A stretch of 32,737 bases of DNA from an uncultured Lachnospiraceae bacterium (GCA_910579495.1 CAJTVD010000046.1:1-32737); one strand, 5' to 3'; numbered from the stretch's first letter, positions 14,860 to 22,613 are shown. Numbers and translations: made by a program. The notes: generated by a model not told the origin, from the sequence alone.

Positions 14860-16800
14860 ATGAGAAAAAATTGGAAAATTACCTATTTTAAACCGGACCG
14901 GCAGGGAGTGTTCCCGGCCAGTGACAGTGTAAGCTTTGCGACAGATTTGATGACGGATAAAGAATGTGGTGTTATCCTATATGGCAGGAAAGGAGAAGAA
15001 TGGCGCTATCCCTTTTCTAAAGAGGGGAAAATCGGAAATCTTTATGGCCTTAGGATAGAGGGGGAGGGGATAAACAACTATACCTATAATTTTTTTGAGG
15101 GTGGACAGGTAGTAACAGACCCTTACGCACGGGAAATACATGGGCTTGAAAAGTGGGGCGGCAGCAGTGAAAAGCGGAAAACGGTATGCGGGCTGTCCTG
15201 CTGCCAGGATTTTGACTGGCAGCAGGACGGGCCCCCCATGGTTCCCCTGTCAGAGAGCGTGATCTATGGCCTGAATGTCCGTGCATTTACCATGCACAAA
15301 AGCTCCGGCGTAAAGCACCGGGGTACCTTCGAGGGCGTTATCGAAAAAATCCCTTACCTGAAGGAACTGGGCATTACGGCAGTAGAACTGATGCCCTGTT
15401 ATGAATATGACGAATGCATGTTCCCGGAGGAAGCGCAGTCCCGGTACCCAGCGCTGGAGGCGGTACAGTTGATTTCCCCCTGCCCAAAAGAGCCGGAGGG
15501 AAAATTGCGGCTGAACTGCTGGGGCTATCAAAAAGGATTTTATTTTGTTCCCAAGGCAGCTTACTGTGCCGGAAAATCCCCCATAATTTCCTTTAAAACC
15601 CTGGTGCGTGAACTGCATAAAAATGGCATGGAAGTGATCATGCAGTTTTATTTCCCGCCGGACGTGCGGCAGCTTTATATGCTGGATGTACTAAAATACT
15701 GGGTCAGGGAATACCATATTGACGGTGTCCGCATGGGAGGTTTCCATATTCCCTACCGGCTTTTGGCAGAGGAACCAGCCCTGAAAAATACTAAGATCTG
15801 GTGCAGCTACCTGCCAAGGGAAGAACTCCCGGAAACCAGCCCTGGGGCCTTTAAAAACTTTCTTTCAGACAACGGCGGTTACCGCTATGACATGAGACGG
15901 TTTTTAAAGGGAGACGAAGGGATGCTCAATCAGGTTTTATTTTACCAAAGGCATAACCCCAAGGAACACGGAGTGGTGAATTATCTGGCAGATTATGACG
16001 GTTTTTCCCTGTATGACTGTGTTTGCTACGAGAAAAAGCATAACCAGGCAAACGGCGAGGATAACCGGGATGGGGCTGATATGAATTTTACCTGGAACTG
16101 CGGCGTGGAAGGGGATACCCGGAAAAAGCCCATTCAGGCTTTGCGGCTGCGGCAGGTTAAAAATGCCCTCTCTTTTATATTCCTGTCACAGGGCATCCCC
16201 TTTCTTTTCAGCGGAGATGAGTTTGGCAATTCCCGCGCCGGGAATAATAATTGTTACTGCCAGGACAATGAAACCGGATGGGTCAAATGGAAAAACAACC
16301 ATTTTTCCAGGGAACTGCTTTCCTATACCCGGTTCCTTGCCAGGCTGCGCAAAGAGCACCCCATTCTCCATATGGAAGAAGAACTCCAGGCAATGGATCT
16401 GAAAGGATGCGGCTATCCGGATATTTCATACCATGGCGTGGAAGCATGGCGGGCAGACCTAAGCTATTACAGCCGTATGATGGGAATTGCCTTATGCGGC
16501 AGGTATGCCCCCTCCGGAGAGGACGATTCCTTGTATATTGCCTTTAATATGCACTGGGAACCTCACAAAATGGCCCTGCCCAAGCCTGAAAAAGGGAAAG
16601 AGTGGGTAAAGCTGTCCGATTCCTCCCTGCCAGTAACGGATCCTTCTTCCACGGCTGGCCTCCATAGGGACTGCCCCGGCAGGGATTTTGTTATCACGGT
16701 AGCCGGGCGGAGCGTGGCCATATATAAAACCCGGGAAAAGCAAAATCTTCAGTGCTGCAAAATAAACGGCTCTGAGGCCAAATTTTCAAACAATTCTTAA
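14860..16800 (+). CDS. GH13 glycogen-debranching-like protein, probably catalytically dead
   Basis: A 646-residue protein built like a type of isoamylase/GlgX: an N-terminal beta domain (1-120), a (beta/alpha)8 barrel opening at ESVIYGLNVRAFTMH (about 132), and a C-terminal beta domain. The late barrel is well kept: KHNQANGEDNRDG (393-405), SGDEFG (451-456) and GNNNCYCQDNETGWVKW (461-477). But the catalytic regions are altered. Region I DxxxNH is replaced by MQFYFPP (261-267). Region II reads DGVRMGG, so the nucleophile Asp is Gly293. Region III reads KIWCSYL in place of the usual AEPW. In region IV the His of HD is Tyr379, while Asp380 remains. It probably binds alpha-glucan or plays a regulatory role; that is inference. 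ATG 14860 follows GGGAGGG. It is divergent from the DUF1292 gene. Confidence 0.85.
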   Translation: MRKNWKITYFKPDRQGVFPASDSVSFATDLMTDKECGVILYGRKGEEWRYPFSKEGKIGNLYGLRIEGEGINNYTYNFFEGGQVVTDPYAREIHGLEKWGGSSEKRKTVCGLSCCQDFDWQQDGPPMVPLSESVIYGLNVRAFTMHKSSGVKHRGTFEGVIEKIPYLKELGITAVELMPCYEYDECMFPEEAQSRYPALEAVQLISPCPKEPEGKLRLNCWGYQKGFYFVPKAAYCAGKSPIISFKTLVRELHKNGMEVIMQFYFPPDVRQLYMLDVLKYWVREYHIDGVRMGGFHIPYRLLAEEPALKNTKIWCSYLPREELPETSPGAFKNFLSDNGGYRYDMRRFLKGDEGMLNQVLFYQRHNPKEHGVVNYLADYDGFSLYDCVCYEKKHNQANGEDNRDGADMNFTWNCGVEGDTRKKPIQALRLRQVKNALSFIFLSQGIPFLFSGDEFGNSRAGNNNCYCQDNETGWVKWKNNHFSRELLSYTRFLARLRKEHPILHMEEELQAMDLKGCGYPDISYHGVEAWRADLSYYSRMMGIALCGRYAPSGEDDSLYIAFNMHWEPHKMALPKPEKGKEWVKLSDSSLPVTDPSSTAGLHRDCPGRDFVITVAGRSVAIYKTREKQNLQCCKINGSEAKFSNNS

Positions 16801-16816
16801 GGAAGGGAACAGAGAG

Positions 16817-17371
16817 TTGAAAGTCTGGAAACATTTTAAAACCATAACCTGGCACAGGTACCTTGTAATGAAAGGCTGTTTTCAGGTGGGGCTGTATCAG
16901 CAGGGGCTGCTTCATGACCTGTCCAAGTACAGCCCCAGTGAATTTATCGTAGGGGCGAAATACTACCAGGGAAACAGAAGCCCGAATAATGCGGAGAGGG
17001 AAGCCATTGGCTATTCCTCTGCCTGGCTCCACCACAAAGGGCGCAACAAACACCATTACGAATACTGGATTGACTACAGCACAAAGGCAATAGACGGTGG
17101 GATGGCACCATCGCCCATGCCTGAAAAATATGTGGTGGAAATGCTGATGGACCGGATTGCGGCAAGCAAAGTATACAACAAAAACAAATATACAGATGCC
17201 TCCCCCTGGGAATACTATTGTTCCGGCAAGGAAAAAGCGCCTATCCACCCCCAGACAAGGGCACTTTTAGAAAAGCTCTTAAGGATGCTGGCCCAAAAAG
17301 GAGAACGGGCCACCTTTGCATACATCAAAAAAAGAGTTTTGCCCAGGGCAAGGGGAAAGCAAAGCCGTTAA
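16817..17371 (+). CDS. DUF5662 family protein
   Basis: A 184-residue protein with the DUF5662 look: HFKTITWHRYLVMKGCF, then GLLHDLSKYSPSEF and WLHHKGRNKHHYEYW. The several conserved His and Asp residues (HD in LLHDLSK, HH, HHYEYW) resemble a metal-dependent hydrolase site of HD-like type, but no activity is established for the family to my knowledge. The start is TTG 16817 with GGAAGGG nine bases upstream. It follows the GH13-like gene by 16 bases, so it is probably co-transcribed with it. No signal peptide or membrane segment is seen, so a cytoplasmic location is likely. Confidence 0.8.
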   Translation: MKVWKHFKTITWHRYLVMKGCFQVGLYQQGLLHDLSKYSPSEFIVGAKYYQGNRSPNNAEREAIGYSSAWLHHKGRNKHHYEYWIDYSTKAIDGGMAPSPMPEKYVVEMLMDRIAASKVYNKNKYTDASPWEYYCSGKEKAPIHPQTRALLEKLLRMLAQKGERATFAYIKKRVLPRARGKQSR

Positions 17372-17376
17372 TAACA

Positions 17377-17427
17377 CTTTTATCACTTCTGCATATGATA
17401 AGGTATATGAAAAAGGAGTGATAAAAG
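17377..17427 (+). promoter_or_regulatory. inverted repeat covering a ribosome-binding site
   Basis: CTTTTATCACT (17377-17387) is the exact complement of AGTGATAAAAG (17417-17427). The right arm includes part of the GGAGTGA ribosome-binding site of the Cys-rich gene. Inside the loop, CATAT and ATATG can pair as well. The RNA hairpin could mask translation initiation. Confidence 0.45.
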
Positions 17428-17428
17428 C

Positions 17429-17718
17429 ATGAATTGTCTGATTTTAATCCTGTTACTTTTATGCGGCGGCAATAATGGAAGCTGTCCAGACCAGGGCTGC
17501 GGATGCAATAACCGCCGTTCAAACGACCGCTGCGGCTGGGCGGGCAGGGACGCAGCGGCGGGGACTGTGGCTGCGACAATGACCGCCAGGAAGATGAGGG
17601 GTGTGGGTGCCGCAATGATTTCCGTTCCGAACCCCGGTTCGAGCAAAGGCCGTTTTCCTTTAACGCAAACCAGGTATGCGGATGCGAGGAACCTTCCAAC
17701 AACAATTGTGACAGGTAA
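17429..17718 (+). pseudogene. Cys-rich small protein gene interrupted by a -1 frameshift
   Basis: The start frame from ATG 17429 (after AAGGAGTGA) encodes a hydrophobic opening MNCLILILLLLCGG and then CPDQGCGCNNRR. Near 17537-17541 the Cys-rich pattern jumps to the -1 frame, which reads GGDCGCDNDRQ, EGCGCRND, NQVCGCEE and NNNCDR and stops at TAA 17716-17718. Read across the shift, the product is about 96 residues with about 13 cysteines in repeated CGC units. If the start frame is simply followed, it runs to 17740 and loses the cysteines. Either a base is missing in the G-rich CTGGGCGGGC stretch through mutation or sequencing, or the shift is programmed; no classic slippery heptamer is seen. 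The family is not recognised; a spore-coat or metal-binding role would be a guess. Confidence 0.6.
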
Positions 17719-17740
17719 GGGAATGATACCTTCCTACTAA

Positions 17741-17771
17741 AAAACGTGCAGGCTGATGCCTGCACGTTTTT
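17741..17771 (+). terminator. strong intrinsic terminator
   Basis: AAAACGTGCAGGC (17741-17753) and its exact complement (17758-17770) with a TGAT loop and a run of T at the end. It closes the Cys-rich gene and the upstream transcription unit. Confidence 0.85.
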
Positions 17772-17811
17772 GGAATTTATGCCGGATTTTGGGGACTGGG
17801 ACAAATCAATA

Positions 17812-17840
17812 TTGATTAAGTGCTGTAATTGTAGTAAAAT
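17812..17840 (+). promoter_or_regulatory. promoter of the SurA/PrsA-like gene, with palindrome
   Basis: TTGATT (17812-17817), 17 bases, TAAAAT (17835-17840). The -35 lies in a perfect 14-bp palindrome, AATCAATATTGATT (17804-17817), which may be an operator. Confidence 0.6.
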
Positions 17841-17924
17841 AGCAGAAGTATTCACAGGATGGACACATTTCCCTGATAGGATATGCTTATAAAATGTGTA
17901 AAATTATGAGGAGGAATTTTGCAA

Positions 17925-19244
17925 ATGGCAAAAAAAAATACGCCTGAAGCTGAAACCAAGCAGAAGGTCCAAACAAAGTATGACCGGAAGATGGAGGCCA
18001 GAAGGCAGCAGAAAATAAAAGAAGCCAAACAGGAGAAAATGGCCAAAATCATTGCGGCAACAGTGGGAATCCTGCTGGCAGCGGCAATTGTGCTTTCTGT
18101 AGGGATTTCCTTTATCAGCAAAAACCGGGCGCTGCATGGGACTTATGTAAAAATCGGCAGCCATGAATTATCCCAGCTTGAATATGATTACTACTATAAC
18201 ACCGCCGTTAACAACTATCTGGTAAGCTATTCATCCATTCTTCCTTATATGGGGCTGGATACGTCCGCGGATTTTGGCAAACAGCAGTATACTGACAATA
18301 TGACATGGAAAGACCTGTTCGACCAGATGGCAGTGGAACAGATCCAGCAGACCAAAGCCATAGCAGACGATGCGGCAGCGGCAGGTTTTTCATATGATAC
18401 TTCCGAAGAATACCAAGCCTTTGCATCTAATATGCAAGAGGGCGCATCGGCGGAAGGGGTCAGCCTGAAAGAGTATTACAAACAGAACCTGGGGGCATAC
18501 GCCACAGAAAAAAATACAGAGCCCTTTGTAAAGGAAAGCCTGCTGGCAAACGCCTACTATGAAGAACTGCTTTCCAAGAACGCCCCTTCAGAGGAAGATA
18601 TCAAAGCCTATTACGAAGAAAATAAGAATAGCTATGACAAGGTTGATTACAGAAGCTTTACCTTCACCACCGGGCTGTCGGCAGAGGCCACAGAAGAAGA
18701 AACCAGCAAAGCCATGGAAGAGCTTGGGGAAAAAGCAGAGGCAATGATGGAAGCCCGTAAAGAGGGCAGGGATTTTGAAGAACTCTGCATGGAAAACGCC
18801 CCAGAAGATGCCAAGGCAAATTATGAGGATGAAGAAACAGAGTTTTGCCTCAGCGAAGGAAGGACTTATTCAGGCATCACTGGCGTTATGTCCCAGTGGC
18901 TGTATGAAGATGGCCGGAAAAAGGATGACATCGCAGTATTAAAAGATGACAGCCTAAACCAGTATTATATAGTAGAATTTATCAAGAGATATTATGATGA
19001 GGCGGACGATGCCAACATTTCCAACACCCTGGCAACCCAAAAGACTGCCGATTACATGGCGGGACTGACAGAAAGCTATGAGGTAACGGACGTTGCAGGA
19101 AAGCTGAAATACCTGACAATCCCTCCTGCAGAAGAAACGGAAGAAGACGGTTCTTCTGAGGCAGGGGCAGAAGATATGGATGCCGACGAAAGCGAAAGTA
19201 ATGACAATGCGGAAGATACCATTGAAAAAGACGGCAAAGAATAA
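17925..19244 (+). CDS. membrane-anchored SurA/PrsA-like (parvulin family) protein
   Basis: A 439-residue protein with a highly charged cytoplasmic N-terminus (1-43), a single membrane segment near residues 44-65 (IIAATVGILLAAAIVLSVGISF) and a long extracytoplasmic region. That region has a SurA/PrsA-style helical part (ELSQLEYDYYYNTAVNNYL; EEDIKAYYEENKNSYDKVDYRSFTF is split across a helix and strand) and a degenerate parvulin-like part around residues 225-350. The C-terminus is very acidic. A role in folding exported proteins is plausible, but isomerase activity is not assured because canonical parvulin active-site residues are not evident. ATG 17925 is chosen for GAGGAGG at correct distance; TTG 17919 is too close. 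It is a single-gene unit with a promoter and a terminator. Confidence 0.75.
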   Translation: MAKKNTPEAETKQKVQTKYDRKMEARRQQKIKEAKQEKMAKIIAATVGILLAAAIVLSVGISFISKNRALHGTYVKIGSHELSQLEYDYYYNTAVNNYLVSYSSILPYMGLDTSADFGKQQYTDNMTWKDLFDQMAVEQIQQTKAIADDAAAAGFSYDTSEEYQAFASNMQEGASAEGVSLKEYYKQNLGAYATEKNTEPFVKESLLANAYYEELLSKNAPSEEDIKAYYEENKNSYDKVDYRSFTFTTGLSAEATEEETSKAMEELGEKAEAMMEARKEGRDFEELCMENAPEDAKANYEDEETEFCLSEGRTYSGITGVMSQWLYEDGRKKDDIAVLKDDSLNQYYIVEFIKRYYDEADDANISNTLATQKTADYMAGLTESYEVTDVAGKLKYLTIPPAEETEEDGSSEAGAEDMDADESESNDNAEDTIEKDGKE

Positions 19245-19251
19245 ATAACAC

Positions 19252-19290
19252 AAAATCCCCGGCGCGTTATCAGTGTGCCGGGGATTTTTT
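19252..19290. terminator. bidirectional intrinsic terminator
   Basis: AAAATCCCCGGC (19252-19263) pairs with GCCGGGGATTTT (19277-19288) around a 13-base loop. A T tract follows on the + strand, and TTTTGTGTTATTT follows on the - strand, so it can serve both convergent genes. Confidence 0.8.
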
Positions 19291-19320
19291 GAAATTAAAT
19301 ATTCATCTGTTATTACAGGC

Positions 19321-20118
19321 CTATCCCTCGAAGGGCTTTGCAAAAGATCCTGCTGTGGAGATCGTTTCCCCGCCGGAAGCCAGATGGGCAACATCTCCAA
19401 GGCGCTGTACCCGGAAGTAGGCTTCATTGCTCCAGCGCTGCTCACTTGACACAATGGTAAGAGAGGTAGTGGGAATGAAAAATCCGTGGGTGAGAAGCTC
19501 AAAGGGAATGTTCAGCAAATGGGAGAGCGCAAGACAAGTGATTCCCAAGTGGCAGAAGATCACAATGACAGGTTCCTTTTCGTCTTCGGCATATATTTGG
19601 GAGTAGACCTCCGGATACTCATCCTCCCCCTCAACAGCTGTCTGTACAACAAATTTTTCCGTTGCATCCGGCATCCGGTAGAAGAGCCCCTCCCGAACAT
19701 ATCCATAGGAAGCCAGAAGCTGGTCCAGATTCTTCCAGACGATTTTATAATTTTGGGCGATCTCCGGATTTTTCGCCGTAAGATCAGCCTCCACCCAGCG
19801 ATCCATATCCATCAGAAGAGGATCCTTTGTCCAATAAGAGGGGATCAGATCCCAGGGAACCCCATGCCTGCCTGTTATGGGGTCATCGATGGGGTAATAG
19901 AACTCTTTCATCCAATCCAGAGTGATGGCAGTACGGTTTGTTTTTTCCAATGTACAGGAAGCAGTATCCCTTGCCCGTCCCAAAGGAGAGCAATAAAATT
20001 CTGTCACTCGCCATCTACTGATGCGCTCTGCCAGAAGCCTTGCCTCCCGCCAGCCTTTTTCCGTTAAAGAATCATTCACATAATCAGGTTCGCCGTGGCG
20101 TACAAATATGATTTTCAT
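19321..20118 (-). CDS. histidine phosphatase family protein
   Basis: A 265-residue cytoplasmic protein of the phosphoglycerate-mutase-like histidine phosphatase superfamily. The catalytic RHGE occurs at residues 7-10 (MKIIFVRHGEPDYVND), and the second conserved His is in VIVIFCHLGITCLALSHL near residue 190. Between them lies SPLGRARDTASCTLE, the usual arginine-bearing segment. The substrate cannot be told from sequence. The minus-strand start at 20118 follows AAGGAGAAAGGAATTAGAT. It is convergent with the SurA/PrsA-like gene. Confidence 0.87.
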   Translation of the reverse strand: MKIIFVRHGEPDYVNDSLTEKGWREARLLAERISRWRVTEFYCSPLGRARDTASCTLEKTNRTAITLDWMKEFYYPIDDPITGRHGVPWDLIPSYWTKDPLLMDMDRWVEADLTAKNPEIAQNYKIVWKNLDQLLASYGYVREGLFYRMPDATEKFVVQTAVEGEDEYPEVYSQIYAEDEKEPVIVIFCHLGITCLALSHLLNIPFELLTHGFFIPTTSLTIVSSEQRWSNEAYFRVQRLGDVAHLASGGETISTAGSFAKPFEG

Positions 20119-20150
20119 ATCTAATTCCTTTCTCCTTATGTAATATATTT

Positions 20151-20180
20151 AGTTTACCATAAAAAGAGTTCATTTAACAA
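20151..20180 (-). promoter_or_regulatory. probable promoter of the histidine phosphatase gene
   Basis: On the minus strand TTGTTA (20175-20180), 18 bases, TAAACT (20151-20156), about 33 bases before the start codon. Confidence 0.5.
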
Positions 20181-20275
20181 TCCTGAAGTTATGGATGCCA
20201 TATCAAGACTGTTTGAAAAATACAATAAAGTTTATTAGCGGGAGGGACACCACAAAATATTCAAATGTAAAAGAC

Positions 20276-20299
20276 AAGGGTGGGGAAAACGTCACCCTT
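20276..20299 (-). terminator. weak hairpin after the response-regulator gene
   Basis: On the minus strand AAGGGTG and CACCCTT (20293-20299 and 20276-20282) can pair, followed by GTCTTTT. It sits about 55 bases past the stop of the LytTR regulator and is a probable terminator of the two-component operon. The rest of 20181-20353 shows no convincing gene. Confidence 0.5.
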
Positions 20300-20353
20300 A
20301 TTTTCATCAAACAATGCAATTTTAATGTGAAGATAATAGTATTGATAATTTCT

Positions 20354-21073
20354 TTAAAGCCCTTTCATCATGCGTGTGGACATCAGGCAAGTTTCTCCGT
20401 TGGCAAAATGGATGATTCGATCTTTGGTGTCAACTTCTTTTATATTATTTTTGTTTACCAAAAATGCCCGATGGCAACGCACAAAATTGCTGTCCAATAC
20501 GCCTGTTAGTTCTTTTAAGGTGCTGGGGAATTCAATCTGGCGGTCTTTTGCATGGAGAATGACTTTATGGATATTGCTGGAAGTTTCAAAAAATAAAATA
20601 TCTTCATAATCTACGCTGATTTTTCGTCCGCCAACTTCAAGGGTATAGACTTTATGTGTCTTGTTGGTTTGGAGCGTATGTCGTTCCATTGCATTTAATA
20701 GGCATTCTCTGAGTTTCACTTTCGCTTCGGCAGGGTTGTCTTTTAATACAAAGTCCATCGCCTCTACCCGATACTGAAAAGTCATATAGCTCAGTTCTGA
20801 ATGTGCTGTTATGAATATGATGAAACCACGGGGGTCATACAATCTAATTTGCTGTGCCAGCTTCATTCCATTCATGTTGCTGTTCAAGTCAATATCAAGG
20901 AAATAAATGCCTGTGTTCTGGCTGGTCTTGACTTTTTCCAACAACATATAAGGGTCTTCTGTATCTAAAGTAAGCTGCATATCTAATTCTTCTATCAGAA
21001 CGGTATTTTGAATGATATTTACAACAGTCTGCCGCTGTGCGGCATTGTCTTCGCATATAAAGATGTCCAGCAT
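20354..21073 (-). CDS. LytTR-family response regulator, AgrA-like
   Basis: A 239-residue cytoplasmic transcription regulator. The receiver domain (1-125) has the acidic pocket CEDN (7-10), phosphoacceptor D60 in YFLDIDLNSN, the Thr of ITAHSELSY, and K111 in VLKDNP. The DNA-binding LytTR domain fills residues about 140-239 and includes FVRCHRAFLVNKNNI. It is the second gene of a minus-strand pair, six bases after the histidine kinase stop. In the agr family such regulators respond to secreted peptides; here neither an AgrD-like peptide nor an AgrB-like protease is seen in the window. Confidence 0.92.
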   Translation of the reverse strand: MLDIFICEDNAAQRQTVVNIIQNTVLIEELDMQLTLDTEDPYMLLEKVKTSQNTGIYFLDIDLNSNMNGMKLAQQIRLYDPRGFIIFITAHSELSYMTFQYRVEAMDFVLKDNPAEAKVKLRECLLNAMERHTLQTNKTHKVYTLEVGGRKISVDYEDILFFETSSNIHKVILHAKDRQIEFPSTLKELTGVLDSNFVRCHRAFLVNKNNIKEVDTKDRIIHFANGETCLMSTRMMKGL

Positions 21074-21079
21074 ATGATG

Positions 21080-22189
21080 TCATTCCTTTCTGTCAGTAAG
21101 TTCTATATATTGTGTAAAATAGTCGCAGTTCATTGTTGTTTCTAATAGCACGTTTTCATAAGAACTGATGATTTTCTGGGCGTTTCCAAGCCCGATTCCT
21201 TGATGCCCGATTTTAGTGCTAAAGCCTTTTTGCTTTAATTTATGCAGCATTACACCGTTATTCTCAAAGCGGTTGCTTATGATGATTGATACACCAGTTT
21301 TATTCTGGATGATATTTAAGCCTATTTGCGGCTGTTCTGTCTCCAATGTGGCTTCGATCGCATTGTCTAAAAAGATTCCCAGTATTCTGGCAAGGTCTAC
21401 CGTGTCTATCAGAAAACTTTCCACTTTGTCGGGAATATCAATGGTGATCTCAATCCCCGCTTCATGGGCGTAAATCATTTTTGCTGAGAGCAGGCTGTTA
21501 TACATAGCTTCTAAATTCCGTGTGTAGTCCTGTAAGTCCTGCATGGCTTTCTGCTTTGCTTCGGTCTGTATCTGTTCCAGATAAGAGCGGCGCATAGCCA
21601 GAAGTAAACAACACATCACAAGCAGATACCCCGAAATGTGTAAAGCATTATTATATATCATTCTGCCAACAGAGCCGTTTTGTCCTGGAATCAAATTATC
21701 AAACAGATAGATGGTTATAAGGAGCAGTAATGCAGCATCTATCACATACCATGTCTGCGGAAGACGCAAAATGCCTTTGCCAGACAGGAATACTTTTTTC
21801 AGCAGCTTGCCGCAAAGCAGCGTAATCCAATAAAACAGCAAAGTATAAATCAAATCGATGCCGCAAAAAAAATACCACTGATTTGATAAAGGTGAGGGAA
21901 TCAGTAAATAAAGAAAATTTGCCAGCAAATTCTCTGTCACAACGGCAAGCATACATCCAATCATACCCATAAAACCATTCTGTGGCGCAGTGTCACGGCA
22001 AGCAATCAACCCATAAATACATACTGCCACCAGAATACCGAACAAACCGTATGGAACACAGGCGAGGAGCGTTACAGGCATTCCAGCAACTAACAGCAGT
22101 ATATAAAGTACGCTAAACGCTTTGAAGTTCATATGCTGAGGCCATACATTGCGGATAGCAAGGGAGAGCCGGAAAAAAGATAGTAGCAT
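21080..22189 (-). CDS. AgrC-like GHKL sensor protein lacking the histidine box
   Basis: A 369-residue membrane sensor. About six hydrophobic segments fill residues 26-200, as in AgrC-type receptors. The GHKL ATPase part is present: N box ARILGIFLDNAIEA (267-280) and G box HQGIGLGN (329-336). The usual dimerisation region with an FRHDYxN-type histidine box is absent: residues 221-231 (DYTRNLEAMYN) run directly into LLSAKMIYAHEAGIEI, which in relatives lies about 70 residues further on. The protein is correspondingly short. It may be unable to autophosphorylate, or it may act by another means; that is inference. The minus-strand start at 22189 has AAGGA upstream. It is followed by the LytTR regulator gene. 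Confidence 0.85.
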   Translation of the reverse strand: MLLSFFRLSLAIRNVWPQHMNFKAFSVLYILLLVAGMPVTLLACVPYGLFGILVAVCIYGLIACRDTAPQNGFMGMIGCMLAVVTENLLANFLYLLIPSPLSNQWYFFCGIDLIYTLLFYWITLLCGKLLKKVFLSGKGILRLPQTWYVIDAALLLLITIYLFDNLIPGQNGSVGRMIYNNALHISGYLLVMCCLLLAMRRSYLEQIQTEAKQKAMQDLQDYTRNLEAMYNSLLSAKMIYAHEAGIEITIDIPDKVESFLIDTVDLARILGIFLDNAIEATLETEQPQIGLNIIQNKTGVSIIISNRFENNGVMLHKLKQKGFSTKIGHQGIGLGNAQKIISSYENVLLETTMNCDYFTQYIELTDRKE

Positions 22190-22225
22190 TTCAATATATT
22201 CCTTCTTTCGATATTTACTTCCCTA

Positions 22226-22254
22226 ATTATACTTTATACCATTCTTTATATCAA
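22226..22254 (-). promoter_or_regulatory. promoter of the AgrC/AgrA-like operon
   Basis: On the minus strand TTGATA (22249-22254), 17 bases, TATAAT (22226-22231), about 35 bases before the kinase start. A near-consensus sigma-A promoter. Confidence 0.75.
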
Positions 22255-22340
22255 CTACCCCTGCAAAAATGACGAATAAGTGCGTGTTCTGTAAAAAGAA
22301 AAACACATTTATTCATGAATTGGGGCATTTCATGACTGTT

Positions 22341-22371
22341 TTGAAAGAATTGCTGTTTTCTCTGGTATACT
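22341..22371 (+). promoter_or_regulatory. probable promoter of the 65-aa membrane protein
   Basis: TTGAAA (22341-22346), 19 bases, TATACT (22366-22371) with an extended -10 TG two bases upstream. Confidence 0.5.
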
Positions 22372-22415
22372 ATTTTGCAGTAAATAAATTTATTTTGGAA
22401 AGGAAACAGGAAGAT

Positions 22416-22613
22416 ATGAAACATTTATTAAAAGGAGCTGCTGTAGCAGCGGTGGTATTGGTTGCTTTAATGATGATCAATATGTTTTGTAATATGTATG
22501 ATATTCACTTAGACCAGACAGCGACAGGTACAATATCAGCAGTTTGTGCTATGCTATTTTATCATGGATTGATTAGGAATGAAAAAAGTAAAGATGATGG
22601 GAATGAAAAATAA
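22416..22613 (+). CDS. small two-helix membrane protein of unknown function
   Basis: A 65-residue protein with a first hydrophobic segment (AAVAAVVLVALMMINMFC) and a second (TGTISAVCAMLFYHGLI), joined by a short polar loop, and a charged tail KSKDDGNEK. ATG 22416 follows AGGAAACAGGAAGAT; the reading frame stays open upstream to 22269 but this would run through the promoter. It is divergent from the agr-like operon and may be functionally linked to it, but no family is recognised. It is too long and of the wrong type to be a typical AgrD peptide. Confidence 0.6.
   Translation: MKHLLKGAAVAAVVLVALMMINMFCNMYDIHLDQTATGTISAVCAMLFYHGLIRNEKSKDDGNEK

Noticed and set aside
17325..17855. 176-residue minus-strand reading frame
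   Set aside because: It would cross a strong terminator and a promoter and is opposite the Cys-rich gene; composition looks like an antisense shadow.
20161..20238. Short frame containing PEVMDAISRLFEKYNKVY and a stop
   Set aside because: It reads like a natural helical C-terminus and may be a gene relic, but it overlaps the phosphatase promoter, is very short and I could not assign a family.
20195..20509. 104-residue plus-strand frame
   Set aside because: Most of it overlaps the response-regulator gene in antisense and the rest is intergenic with no ribosome-binding site.
22269..22415. 49-codon N-terminal extension of the small membrane protein
   Set aside because: It covers the predicted promoter and has no ribosome-binding site; the site before 22416 is better.
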